A DNA stretch of 64,000 nucleotides from JBBEAM01 sp040882845 (GTDB lineage Bacteria > Pseudomonadota > Alphaproteobacteria > Kiloniellales > DSM-21159), in the NCBI GenBank assembly GCA_040882845.1, contig JBBEAM010000013.1:124001-188000 (forward strand), given 5' to 3'. Below are positions 1-8,025 of this stretch, piece by piece. The position numbers and the translations under genes are program-made. The notes under the pieces were generated by a model. It did not search any database. It saw nothing but the letters and a program-made list of their open reading frames with translations, and was not told where the DNA came from. The number at the start of each line of letters is the position of its first letter. The stretch's first letter is position 1.

Positions 1-17
1 TCGACGCCATCAGCTAG
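1..17 (+). other. possible 3' end of an upstream plus-strand gene
   Basis: An open frame runs in from the window edge and ends at TAG (15-17), directly followed by a strong hairpin. Only four codons are visible, so no product can be named. The reading rests on the stop-plus-hairpin arrangement alone. Confidence 0.25.
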
Positions 18-39
18 GCCGCAGCGCAGCCGCTGCGGC
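18..39 (+). terminator. stem-loop, probable terminator of the upstream gene
   Basis: A perfect 9-bp GC-rich stem (18-26 with 31-39) closes a 4-base loop one base after the TAG. No T-run follows, so it would be a weak intrinsic terminator or an mRNA 3'-end stabiliser. Confidence 0.4.
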
Positions 40-142
40 TGGCGCGCGGGTCTGCCATGCGCGCAGATGCCTTGAAGTTGCCACAAGACGGGCCTATCTG
101 AGTTGCCAGCAGGATACTGGAACCCGATTACGGAAGAGACGG

Positions 143-703
143 ATGTTCATCCAGACCGAACAGACGCCGAATCCCGCGACGCTCAAGTTCCTTCCCGGCC
201 AGCCTGTCATGGGTGACGGGACGGCCGATTTCACGTCGCCCGAGGATGCCCGCCGCTCGCCCCTGGCTGAGCGGCTTTTCGGCGTCGACGGGGTGACCGC
301 CGTGTTTCTGGGCTCCGACTTCATCACCGTGACCAAAACCGACGCCAAGGAGTGGTATCTCCTCAAGCCCTCCATCCTGGGCGTGGTCATGGAACATTTC
401 GTCGCCAAGCGTCCGGTGATCCTGGCGGAACCGGCGGGCGGCGAGGCACCTGCGGACGACGGCGAGGACTCCGAGATCGTTCTACAGATCCGCGAGCTGC
501 TCGACACCCGCGTCCGTCCGGCGGTCGCGCAGGACGGTGGCGATATCGTTTTCCAAGGCTTCGATCAAGGCGTGGTCTATCTGCACATGCAGGGGGCCTG
601 CGCCGGCTGTCCGTCTTCAACCGCCACCTTGAAGATGGGCATCGAGAATATGCTCCGGCATTATATTCCGGAGGTTGTCGAAGTCCGCGCCGTCAACGGC
701 TGA
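143..703 (+). CDS. NifU family Fe-S cluster carrier protein (Nfu type)
   Basis: Cytosolic carrier that passes assembled [4Fe-4S] clusters to target apoproteins. The 186-residue protein has the two-domain Nfu layout: an N-terminal Nfu_N domain (about 1-90, opening MFIQTEQTPNPATLKF) and a C-terminal NifU-like domain (about 108-183) with the cluster-binding CAGC motif at Cys153 and Cys156. An acidic linker of about 15 residues joins them. Length is normal for alphaproteobacterial and mitochondrial-type Nfu proteins. It appears monocistronic; the next gene starts 74 bp downstream and encodes an unrelated envelope protein. Confidence 0.93.
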   Translation: MFIQTEQTPNPATLKFLPGQPVMGDGTADFTSPEDARRSPLAERLFGVDGVTAVFLGSDFITVTKTDAKEWYLLKPSILGVVMEHFVAKRPVILAEPAGGEAPADDGEDSEIVLQIRELLDTRVRPAVAQDGGDIVFQGFDQGVVYLHMQGACAGCPSSTATLKMGIENMLRHYIPEVVEVRAVNG

Positions 704-777
704 GTCTACAATCGGCCGACAGGCGAACAGGGAGTCGTGAGCGACTTCTCTGAAGCTATTCGAAGGTAAAACCGAAG

Positions 778-1800
778 ATGAAATTCGAAGCTGGGGAAAG
801 CCGCCCCAAACGCTGGATTCGTTCCGGTGCGACGGCCTTGGCCATCTGCGCCGGCCTGTCGCTGACCCTGGGCTTCGCCCTGCCCGAGCCGGTCGGCGAC
901 TACATGGCCCGCAAGGGGCCGGACTCGACGCAGCTCAGGGTTCAGCCCGGACTGCTGTCGGTTGCCGAAATCGTGCAGCCGCGCGACGTGGCCGATCTCG
1001 ACACGGCCTTCCAGAACGCCAACTACTCCCTGCCCGACGTGCGCGAGGGACTGATCACGGTCCCGCGTCTCTACGTCACCGCGCTGCCCGCCGACTTCCT
1101 GGATGTCGCGCAGGTCGAGGAGCGTAAGGAACTTTTCATCCGTACCGTGCTGCCGCTGGTGCTGATCGCCAACGAGGAGCTGCGCAGCCAGCGCCGCCAG
1201 ATGATCGCGCTGCTCGACGAATACGGGCGCGCTGGCGAGGTCGGCATCCTCGACCAGGCCTGGCTCGACGCGCTGACCGAACACTACAAGCTCAAGCATG
1301 GCCAGTACGACCTGCTGCGCCGCCGGATCGACGAAGTTCCGCCCAGCCTCGCGGTCGCCCAGGCGATCGTCGAAAGCGGCTGGGGCACCTCGCGCTTCGC
1401 CTTGGAGGGAAACGCGCTGTTCGGGCAGCGCACCCTGGACGGCGTCGAGGGCGCGATGATACCCGAGCTTGCCGCGGACGTGCGGGTCAAGGCTTTCGAC
1501 GACCTGATGTCCTCGGTGCGGGCCTATATGTACAATCTGAACACCCACCCGGCCTATGCCGAGTTCCGGCAGCTGCGCGCCAAGCAGCGCAGCGAGACCG
1601 GGCGGGCCAAGGGCAGCGCGCTGGCCGGAACCCTGACCGACTATGCGGAGCTCGAGGATTACATCGCCCGCTTGCGCGCCCTGATCCGGATCAATGGCCT
1701 GGCCGCGCTCGACCGGGTCTATCTCTCGACCGGTGAGCTGGCGGAGCGGATCCTGCCGCCGGTCCTCACGCCGATCGACTACAGCCCGAACGAAGGCTGA
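778..1800 (+). CDS. Bax-like glucosaminidase-domain protein
   Basis: Predicted envelope peptidoglycan hydrolase (mannosyl-glycoprotein endo-beta-N-acetylglucosaminidase / Bax family, 340 aa). A basic N-terminus followed by a hydrophobic stretch (about 16-38) looks like a signal anchor. The catalytic-domain signature is PPSLAVAQAIVESGWGTS followed by GNALFGQ: the first Glu of the SGWG region is the expected acid. The C-terminal part (YMYNLNTHPAYAEFR) also matches Bax. The gene runs convergently into the deacetylase gene with a 9-bp gap. The physiological substrate is inferred from the family only. Confidence 0.85.
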   Translation: MKFEAGESRPKRWIRSGATALAICAGLSLTLGFALPEPVGDYMARKGPDSTQLRVQPGLLSVAEIVQPRDVADLDTAFQNANYSLPDVREGLITVPRLYVTALPADFLDVAQVEERKELFIRTVLPLVLIANEELRSQRRQMIALLDEYGRAGEVGILDQAWLDALTEHYKLKHGQYDLLRRRIDEVPPSLAVAQAIVESGWGTSRFALEGNALFGQRTLDGVEGAMIPELAADVRVKAFDDLMSSVRAYMYNLNTHPAYAEFRQLRAKQRSETGRAKGSALAGTLTDYAELEDYIARLRALIRINGLAALDRVYLSTGELAERILPPVLTPIDYSPNEG

Positions 1801-1809
1801 GCGCCGGCC

Positions 1810-2880
1810 TCATTGGCCGCGATAGAACAGCCGCGCGTACCAGTACCAGCGTCCCTCTCCGGCGGGCAGCGTGCAGTTGACCCGCCAGCGGCCGCGTCCC
1901 GGGGCCGCCGCCATGGTCACCGTGACCCTGCGCGCCTGCACCGCCACCTGCGGTGTGGCGTCCCAGTTGGCGTAGCAGCGCAGCCGCTCGAGTCCGCCTG
2001 CTTTCTGGTCCACCGAAAAGGCGAAAGCGACGCCCGCATCCTGCTGCGGCAGCAGCGGACTTTCCGGCGTCTCCTCGGAGACCGGCAGCGGCAGGCTGTC
2101 GATCGCCAGGCGGAAGCGGTCGGGCTGGCCGTAAGTGGCATTCAGCACGAAGCGCGGCAGCGCGTAGCGCAGCAGGGGATCGCGCCGCGCCCGCGTCATG
2201 TCGATGGCGCCGGAGGGCTGGCTGAAGGCGAGATCGAAGCCCAGCTCGCGGATCAGCGCCAGGTTTTCCAGGTCGTATTCGCCGTAGGGGTAGGCAAAGA
2301 GCCTCGGCGCGGCGCCCAGTTCGGCGGCGAAGCGCGCGCTCCCGGCGAGGACGTCGGCGCGGTTCTCCGCCAGGCTCCGCCCCGGCATGTGCGGGTGGGA
2401 GCGGGTCTGGCTGCCTAGGCTGACCAGGGGGTCGGCGGCCAGTTCGCGCAGCTGATCCCAGGACATGAAACCCGCGCCGCCGCCGTCGATCGCCTCGGTC
2501 GCGGTGAAGAGGGTGAAGGGCAGACCGGCGGCGCGCAGCCGCGGCCAGGCCTCCCGGTAGACCGAGAGATAGGCGTCGTCGATGGTAATGACGACGCTGC
2601 GCTCGGGCAGCTGCGCGCCGCTTTCCAGGGCGGCGGCGACCTCGGGCAGCGGCAGAACCCGGTAGCCGCCCTCGGCGAGAATCGCCAGCTGCCGCTCGAA
2701 GAGATCCAGCGGCGTGTCGGTCAGACCGTAGGCAGGCTCGCCGAAGCGGTGGTACATCAACACCACGACGCTGTCGGACTCCGTCGCTTCCTGCGCCCTC
2801 GCCGGCGCGGCCGGCGCCGCGGCGCAGAACAGGATGAGACAGAGAAAAAGCCGTGACAGTCTAGAAAGCGGTGTGCACAT
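1810..2880 (-). CDS. secreted polysaccharide deacetylase family protein (CE4/NodB-like)
   Basis: Predicted periplasmic or exported carbohydrate esterase of 356 aa. Residues 1-29 form a clear signal peptide ending near ARAQ. The NodB-homology domain follows: MYHRF, then TIDDAY (the TFDD metal and base motif), then SQTRSHPHM (the HxxxH metal motif) and FAYPYGEYD (motif 3). A beta-rich C-terminal extension of about 110 residues ends in WYWYARLFYRGQ and has no recognisable family. Facing a glucosaminidase gene tail to tail suggests, but does not prove, a cell-wall or exopolysaccharide role. Confidence 0.85.
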   Translation of the reverse strand: MCTPLSRLSRLFLCLILFCAAAPAAPARAQEATESDSVVVLMYHRFGEPAYGLTDTPLDLFERQLAILAEGGYRVLPLPEVAAALESGAQLPERSVVITIDDAYLSVYREAWPRLRAAGLPFTLFTATEAIDGGGAGFMSWDQLRELAADPLVSLGSQTRSHPHMPGRSLAENRADVLAGSARFAAELGAAPRLFAYPYGEYDLENLALIRELGFDLAFSQPSGAIDMTRARRDPLLRYALPRFVLNATYGQPDRFRLAIDSLPLPVSEETPESPLLPQQDAGVAFAFSVDQKAGGLERLRCYANWDATPQVAVQARRVTVTMAAAPGRGRWRVNCTLPAGEGRWYWYARLFYRGQ

Positions 2881-2962
2881 GGCTAAGCGTTGGTTTGCAA
2901 AAAGCAGAGCTTAGGCAAGCGCGCGCCCGCGCGGCAACCGCCGAAGCCGAAACGAGGTGACC

Positions 2963-3544
2963 ATGCTGGATGACCATGCGCTCGACCGCCTATTCCGCGA
3001 GGCGCGAACCCATACCCACTGGCGCGACATGCCGGTCGACTCGGAGCTGCTGGAGCGGATCTGGGATCTCGCCAAGCTGGGACCGACCAGCGCCAACTGC
3101 CTGCCGCTCAGGGTGCTCTTCGTGACCAGCCCGGAAGCCAGGCAGCGGCTGAAACCCTGCCTGGCGGAGGGCAACGTCGAACAGACCATGAGTGCGCCGG
3201 TCTGCGCGATCTTCGGTCACGACCTGGAATTCTATGAAAACCTGCCCCGGCTGTTTCCCCGGGCCGACGCGCGCTCCTGGTTCGCGGGCAAGGAAAAAGC
3301 GGCGGAGTCGACGGCCTTCCGCAACGCCAGCCTGCAGGCCGCCTACTTCATGCTGGCAGCTCGGGCCTGCGGCCTCGACTGCGGCCCGATGTCCGGTTTC
3401 AGCCAGAAGCAGGTCAACGAAACCTTCTTCTCCGGCACCGCGATCAGGGCGAACTTTCTCTGCAATCTGGGCTACGGCGAGTCCGCGAAGCTCGAACCGC
3501 GCCTGCCCCGGCTCGCCTTCGCCGAAGCCTGCGACGTGATCTGA
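2963..3544 (+). CDS. nitroreductase family protein, RutE/HadB type
   Basis: FMN-dependent NAD(P)H oxidoreductase of the RutE subgroup (malonic semialdehyde reductase in uracil catabolism). The sequence shows LGPTSANCLPLRVLFV, the RutE-type cofactor region, and GLDCGPMSGF near residue 138. ATG 2963 is chosen over the in-frame GTG at 2957 because GAGG at 2954-2957 then sits at normal spacing; this gives 193 aa. No other rut gene is nearby, so the substrate is uncertain. The gene lies one base upstream of tsaB and may be co-transcribed with it. Confidence 0.82.
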   Translation: MLDDHALDRLFREARTHTHWRDMPVDSELLERIWDLAKLGPTSANCLPLRVLFVTSPEARQRLKPCLAEGNVEQTMSAPVCAIFGHDLEFYENLPRLFPRADARSWFAGKEKAAESTAFRNASLQAAYFMLAARACGLDCGPMSGFSQKQVNETFFSGTAIRANFLCNLGYGESAKLEPRLPRLAFAEACDVI

Positions 3545-3545
3545 G

Positions 3546-4232
3546 ATGCCGCAGCCGCTGCTCGCCATCGATAGCGTCGGCGCCGCCTGCTCGGCGGCGG
3601 TCTGGCGCGACGGCGCCCTGGCGGCCAGCAGGCTGGAGGCGATGTCGCGCGGGCAGTCGGAACGGATCCTGCCGCTGGTCGAGGCGGCGATGCGGGCCGC
3701 GGCCCAGGACTACGCCGGTCTCGCCGCCATCGCCGTGACCACCGGGCCGGGCGGCTTCACCGGCGCGCGCATCGGTCTCGCCGCGGCGCGCGGCCTGGCG
3801 CTGGCCTGCGGCGTCCCGGCGATCGGGGTCGGCAGCTTTCTGGCCCAGGCCGCGGCGACGCTGGAGGAGGAGCGCCAGGGACGGCGACTCTGGGTCGCCC
3901 TGGACTCCCGGCGCGCGGAAATCTATCTCCAGGCCTTCTCCGCCAGCTTGGATCCCGAGGGCGAACCGCTGGTGTGCCTGCCCGAGGATATCCCGGCGGC
4001 GCTCGGCGGCGGCGCGGTACTGCTGTGCGGCGACGCGGCGGCGCGGGCGGCGGAGACGGCGGCGCGCGCCTGCGACCTTCTGGTCAGCGCGGCGCCAGCC
4101 CAGGCCCAGGCGGCGGTGGTGGCGCGGCTGGTGGCCGGCTGGCCGCTGCCGGCACCCGATGCGGCGCCGCCGCGGCCGGTCTATCTGCGCCCGCCGGACG
4201 TCACCCTGCCGCGTGGCGCGGGCGGAGGATGA
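3546..4232 (+). CDS. tsaB: tRNA threonylcarbamoyladenosine biosynthesis protein TsaB
   Basis: TsaB partners TsaD in making the t6A37 modification of ANN-decoding tRNAs. The 228-aa protein shows the ASKHA-fold start LLAIDSVGAACSAAV and the hallmark TTGPGGFTGARIGLAAARGLA at about 60-80, where the GPGSFTGLR motif of the family lies. Length is normal. Its stop overlaps the rimI start (ATGA), the usual tsaB-rimI coupling. Confidence 0.95.
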   Translation: MPQPLLAIDSVGAACSAAVWRDGALAASRLEAMSRGQSERILPLVEAAMRAAAQDYAGLAAIAVTTGPGGFTGARIGLAAARGLALACGVPAIGVGSFLAQAAATLEEERQGRRLWVALDSRRAEIYLQAFSASLDPEGEPLVCLPEDIPAALGGGAVLLCGDAAARAAETAARACDLLVSAAPAQAQAAVVARLVAGWPLPAPDAAPPRPVYLRPPDVTLPRGAGGG

Positions 4233-4702
4233 GCGGCCAAGGCCTGCCGTCCGGGCGGCTGCGCCGCGCCGAGGCCGGGGACGCGCCGCGGCTGGCTGCG
4301 CTGCACGCCCGCTGCTTTCCCGAAGAGCCCTGGACCGCGGCATCCTTTCGCAGCCTGCTGGCGATGCCGGGCGCACTGGGGGCGGTTGTGGAGACGGAGG
4401 ACGCGCTCGACGGCCTGATCCTGCTGCGCCGCGCCGCCGACGAAGTCGAGGTGATCGCCCTCGCCGTGGCCCCCGCCTCGCGGCGGTGCGGGCTCGGCCG
4501 CTGCCTGCTCGACCGGGCCTTGGCGAGGGCCGCCGAGGACGGGGCGCGGCGTGCCTTTCTCGAGGTGGCCGAGGACAATGCCGCCGCGCGGGGCCTCTAC
4601 GCCGCAGCCGGCTTCCAGCTCTGCGGCCGCCGGCAGGCCTACTACACGCGGCGCGGCGGCGCGCGCTGCGACGCCCTGGTGCTGGCCGCGCCCCTGCCCT
4701 AG
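4229..4702 (+). CDS. rimI: ribosomal protein S18-alanine N-acetyltransferase (RimI type)
   Basis: GNAT acetyltransferase of 157 aa that modifies the N-terminus of ribosomal protein S18. ATG 4229 overlaps the tsaB stop. The acetyl-CoA loop appears as VAPASRRCGLGRCLLDRAL and the family-typical LEVAEDNAAARGLYAAAGF with the YYTRRG end follows. Synteny with tsaB supports RimI over a generic GNAT. A rightward gap of 188 bp holds the mucR promoter. Confidence 0.92.
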   Translation: MSGQGLPSGRLRRAEAGDAPRLAALHARCFPEEPWTAASFRSLLAMPGALGAVVETEDALDGLILLRRAADEVEVIALAVAPASRRCGLGRCLLDRALARAAEDGARRAFLEVAEDNAAARGLYAAAGFQLCGRRQAYYTRRGGARCDALVLAAPLP

Positions 4703-4790
4703 CCGCAGAAAGAGATCTTTCGACTTGGCGAAAAGCTCCGTGTAATTCTCCTCTAACTACAAGCGACGTGAATCCAGATATTTCAAAGTA

Positions 4791-4840
4791 ATTCTCAATT
4801 AGAGAAAATTATTGATCTTCGTTATGCCGCTATCTATATA
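4791..4840 (+). promoter_or_regulatory. mucR promoter with adjacent inverted repeat
   Basis: In an AT-rich stretch unlike its surroundings, TTGATC (4812-4817) and TATATA (4835-4840) are separated by exactly 17 bp, a very good sigma-70-type promoter. Just upstream, TTCTC/GAGAA arms (4792-4796 and 4102+700, i.e. 4802-4806) flank AATTA. MucR proteins bind AT-rich DNA and often autoregulate, so this repeat is a candidate operator (inference). Confidence 0.6.
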
Positions 4841-4890
4841 GTCATCCTCAACTCAAAGAGATTGGTGATTGGCAGGGATTTCATCAAAAA

Positions 4891-5301
4891 ATGGCTGAAG
4901 AACCAAAACCCAGCGAGCTTTTGTCGCTGACGTCAAATATCGTCGCGGCGCATGTTGCGAACAACTCAGTTCCGGTGGCCGATCTATCGATCTTGATTCG
5001 CGACGTTTACAATACTCTTGCGAATGTCGGCGGCAGCGCGCCGAAAATCGAGGAGCGCCCCACCCCCGCGGTGCCGATCAAGAAGTCCATCGCTCCGGAT
5101 CACATCATCTGTCTCGAGGACGGCAAGAAGCTGAAGATGCTGAAGCGGCATCTGAAGACGGCCTACAACATGACGCCCGAGGAATACCGGGAGAAATGGG
5201 GCTTGCCGGCGGACTATCCCATGGTCGCGCCGAACTACGCCAAGCAGCGCAGCCGTCTGGCCAAACAGATCGGCCTCGGCACCCGCGCGCGGCGCGGCTG
5301 A
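4891..5301 (+). CDS. MucR/Ros family transcriptional regulator with incomplete zinc site
   Basis: DNA-binding regulator of surface polysaccharide, motility and cell-cycle genes in alphaproteobacteria (136 aa). The N-terminal oligomerisation half (LLSLTSNIVAAHVANNSV) and the C-terminal domain with RHLKTAYNMTPEEYREKWGLP are typical. Aligned to Ros, the ligands Cys-Cys-His-His become Cys74, Asp77, His87 and Tyr92, so two of four are replaced. Related zinc-independent members are known in Mesorhizobium, so the protein is probably functional. It has its own promoter and is monocistronic. Confidence 0.93.
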   Translation: MAEEPKPSELLSLTSNIVAAHVANNSVPVADLSILIRDVYNTLANVGGSAPKIEERPTPAVPIKKSIAPDHIICLEDGKKLKMLKRHLKTAYNMTPEEYREKWGLPADYPMVAPNYAKQRSRLAKQIGLGTRARRG

Positions 5302-5436
5302 CCGGGCCGAAAACTCCGTCTTGCGCCGGCTAGGGCGCGGCTCACGACGCACCAGCCGGGCGTCTTGGCAGTGTGGGCTTGCCTCACCAGATCGGATATA
5401 GTTCGCTCTGAAAAGGCAAGGCACATAGGAGTTGAA

Positions 5437-5859
5437 ATGCCCGACAGGCTAGAAAAACTGTGCCAGGAAAAGGGGCTGAAGATGACCGATCAGCGCCGGG
5501 TGATCGCCCGGGTGCTGTCGGAGGCGGCGGATCATCCCGACGTCGAACAGGTCTATCAGCGCGCAACGGAGATCGATCCGAAAATTTCAATCGCCACGGT
5601 CTATCGCACGGTGAAGCTGTTCGAGGAGGCCAATATCCTCGAACGGCACGACTTCGGCGACGGCCGCGCGCGCTATGAAGAGGCGCCGGCGGATCATCAC
5701 GACCACCTGATCGACGTGAGGTCGGGAGAAGTGGTCGAGTTCTACAGCGAGGAAATCGAGCATCTCCAGGAAAAGATTGCCAAAAAACTCGGCTACAGGC
5801 TGGTCGATCACCGTCTCGAGCTCTATGGAATCCGTCTCGACGCCAAGCCGAAGAAATAG
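5437..5859 (+). CDS. fur: Fur family regulator (alphaproteobacterial Fur/Mur)
   Basis: Metal-dependent repressor of 140 aa. ATG 5437 has AGGAG seven bases upstream; an upstream in-frame start lacks a ribosome site. The winged helix (MTDQRRVIARVLSEAADHPDVEQVY) and SIATVYRTVKLFEE recognition region are followed by the metal site HHDH. No cysteine pair is present in the C-terminal part, as is usual for alphaproteobacterial Fur, many of which respond to manganese (Mur). Iron or manganese specificity cannot be read from the sequence. Confidence 0.92.
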   Translation: MPDRLEKLCQEKGLKMTDQRRVIARVLSEAADHPDVEQVYQRATEIDPKISIATVYRTVKLFEEANILERHDFGDGRARYEEAPADHHDHLIDVRSGEVVEFYSEEIEHLQEKIAKKLGYRLVDHRLELYGIRLDAKPKK

Positions 5860-5861
5860 CC

Positions 5862-5877
5862 GCGCCCTTCGGGGCGC
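5862..5877 (+). terminator. short hairpin after fur
   Basis: A 6-bp GCGCCC/GGGCGC stem closed by a TTCG tetraloop follows the fur stop by two bases. It lacks a T-run, so it is either a weak terminator or a 3'-end stabiliser. Confidence 0.4.
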
Positions 5878-5910
5878 CGCTCGGCAGCCGGGGCAGGTGG
5901 CAGTGCTGAC

Positions 5911-6753
5911 ATGGTTCTAGTCCAGGACAAGGAAGCCAGGCCGGTCGAGGTATGCGGCCGCAATCTCTTGATACGCCTTGCCGAAAGCGAGGAGGAGATC
6001 GAGGCGTCGCAGCGTCTGCGCTACCGTATCTTCGTCGAGGAGATGGCGGCGAAGGCCACCGACGCGCGCCGCGGCTCAGGCCGCGAGTCCGACTCCTACG
6101 ACCCCTTTTGCGAGCACCTTCTGGTGTTCGATCTCGACCGCTGCACCGGGCCGCAGGGCGATGCCGCAGGGGTGGTCGGCACCTACCGCTTTATGCGCCG
6201 CGCCCAGGCGCAGGCGGCCGGCGGCTTCTATACCGCCGGCGAATACGAGATCGCGCGCCTCGAGGCGGTCGAGGGGGAGATCCTCGAGGTCGGCCGCTCC
6301 TGCATCGACAAGGATTACCGCGACGGCGCCACGATCCAGCTGCTGTGGAAGGGCATCAGCGCCTACGTCTTCCACTACGATGTGACCTTCCTGTTCGGCT
6401 GCGCCAGCCTGCCGAGCGTCAAGCCGGACGACCTCGCACTGCCGCTGTCCTACCTCTACCACAATCACCTGGCGCCCGAGGATCTGCGGGTCCGGGCGCG
6501 CCCGGAGCTCTATGTGGATATGAACCGCCTGGCGCCCGAGGACATCGAGCGCAAGGCGGCGTTGAAAACCCTGCCGCCGCTGCTCAAGGGCTATCTGCGT
6601 CTCGGCGGCTTCGTCGGCGACGGTGCCGTGGTCGACGAGGATTTCGGCACCACCGATGTCTGCCTGATCCTCAAGACCGACTGGGCGAGCGACCGCTACC
6701 GCAAGCACTATACCCGCGACGACGCGGCCAAGACCGGGGACGGCGATGGCTGA
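5911..6753 (+). CDS. olsB: L-ornithine N(alpha)-acyltransferase (OlsB)
   Basis: Transfers a 3-hydroxyacyl group from ACP to ornithine, the first step of ornithine-lipid synthesis. The 280-aa protein has the OlsB/hemolysin-related GNAT pattern: RLRYRIFVEEM, VGTYRFMRR, LEVGRSCIDKDYRDG and FLFGCASLPS. It overlaps the following acyltransferase gene by 8 bp, the canonical olsB-olsA order, which makes the assignment firm. Ornithine lipids act as phosphorus-free membrane lipids; no regulatory site for phosphate was identified upstream. Confidence 0.92.
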   Translation: MVLVQDKEARPVEVCGRNLLIRLAESEEEIEASQRLRYRIFVEEMAAKATDARRGSGRESDSYDPFCEHLLVFDLDRCTGPQGDAAGVVGTYRFMRRAQAQAAGGFYTAGEYEIARLEAVEGEILEVGRSCIDKDYRDGATIQLLWKGISAYVFHYDVTFLFGCASLPSVKPDDLALPLSYLYHNHLAPEDLRVRARPELYVDMNRLAPEDIERKAALKTLPPLLKGYLRLGGFVGDGAVVDEDFGTTDVCLILKTDWASDRYRKHYTRDDAAKTGDGDG

Positions 6754-7705
6754 CGCCCAGACCGCCAAGGCAACATCGGCGACCCGTTCGTTGAGCCGCC
6801 GCAAGGAGCCGGATGACAGCCGCCCCAGCAGCCGCCGGAGCGGGGAGATCGGCTCGCCGCTGATGTCCTTTTCCCGGTTGACGCTCTATCTCGGCTTTAC
6901 CCTGCTGCTGCTGCCGGTGCAGATCGTGGCGGTGGCCCTGAAGCTGCCGCTCGCCAAGCGCCTGCCCTACTGGTACCACCGCCGTTGTCGTCGCCTGCTC
7001 GGCCTGCGCGTGGTGCGGCGCGGCCGGCAATCCCGGGAACATCCCACGCTCTACGTCTCCAATCATGTCTCCTATCTCGATGTCGCGGTGCTCGGCTCGC
7101 TGATCCAGGGCAGCTTCGTCGCCAAGGCGGAAGTCGCCACCTGGCCGCTGTTCGGCACCCTGGCGAAGCTGCAGCGCTCGATCTTCGTCGAGCGGCGGCC
7201 GCAGCGCGCCGCCGCCGGGCGCGACGAGATGACCAAGCGCCTGGAGGCCGGCGACGATCTGATCCTCTTTCCCGAAGGCACCAGCGGCGACGGCAACCGG
7301 GCTTTGCCCTTCCGCAGCGCCCTCTTCTCCGTCGCCGAGCAGCGCCCGCACGGCGCGCCGCTGACGGTGCAGCCGGTTTCGGTCGCCTACACCCTGCTCG
7401 ACGGCTTTCCCATGGGCCGCTACCTGCGGCCGTTCTTTGCCTGGTACGGCGACATGGAGCTGGTCGGCCACATGTGGCAGGGCATGGGACTTGGCCGCCT
7501 GACCGTGGTGGTGGAGTTCCACCCGACGGTGACCATCGACCAGTTCGGCAGCCGCAAAGCCCTTGCCGAGCACTGCCACCGGGAAGTCAGCCAGGGTATC
7601 TCCGCGGCCTTGGTCGGACGCTCCCGCCGGCAGATTGCCGCCCGCGCCGAAAACAAGCCGCCTGCGTTGCCGGAGAGCGAGGCGGCGGAGTCCGCTGGCG
7701 GGTGA
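6746..7705 (+). CDS. olsA: lyso-ornithine lipid O-acyltransferase (OlsA, PlsC family)
   Basis: Membrane acyltransferase that adds the second fatty acid to lyso-ornithine lipid. A hydrophobic segment at about 48-75 precedes the PlsC motifs NHVSYLDV (HX4D catalytic site) and FPEGTSGDG (glycerolipid-binding EGT). The start at 6746 lies inside olsB; an internal ATG at 6866 would still leave the membrane segment and motifs intact, so the first 40 polar residues are uncertain. Coupled to olsB. Confidence 0.9.
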   Translation: MADAQTAKATSATRSLSRRKEPDDSRPSSRRSGEIGSPLMSFSRLTLYLGFTLLLLPVQIVAVALKLPLAKRLPYWYHRRCRRLLGLRVVRRGRQSREHPTLYVSNHVSYLDVAVLGSLIQGSFVAKAEVATWPLFGTLAKLQRSIFVERRPQRAAAGRDEMTKRLEAGDDLILFPEGTSGDGNRALPFRSALFSVAEQRPHGAPLTVQPVSVAYTLLDGFPMGRYLRPFFAWYGDMELVGHMWQGMGLGRLTVVVEFHPTVTIDQFGSRKALAEHCHREVSQGISAALVGRSRRQIAARAENKPPALPESEAAESAGG

Positions 7706-8025
7706 GCCGGGGCAGCGCGAAATGACCTCGATCCCCCGCGCGCGGCTGTCCAGCCGCGCCAAAGAAGTGCTAGACTGCCGCTCTCGCCACGCGAAGGCAG
7801 GAAAGGACAGGGCCCCGGCCTTGAACCACGATCACCGGCCGCGGTCCCGCGCCGCGGCATATCCCAGGCAGCGCCGCCATGGCGTGCTCCAGAACGGCGG
7901 TCTGAAGGGCGCTGCGCGACAGGCCTTGACTCCAGACCGCTTGGCGCGATTTATCCCCGCCCTGATCGTCGTTGCGCCGGCCGAAGGGAGCTTGGCGCCG
8001 GCGCAACCTGGCCAGCGGAGCCGTC
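7706..8025. other. intergenic region between olsA and miaB
   Basis: 320 bp with no convincing gene. It contains a GC-rich stem (7740-7747 with 7752-7759) that could end the ols transcript. Short open frames here have no ribosome site and no family resemblance. A miaB promoter should lie here, but I could not pick one out. Confidence 0.5.

Noticed and set aside
5302..5436. Longer Fur reading starting at 5365
   Set aside because: The extra 24 residues have no Fur similarity and no ribosome site, whereas ATG 5437 follows AGGAG and matches the family start.
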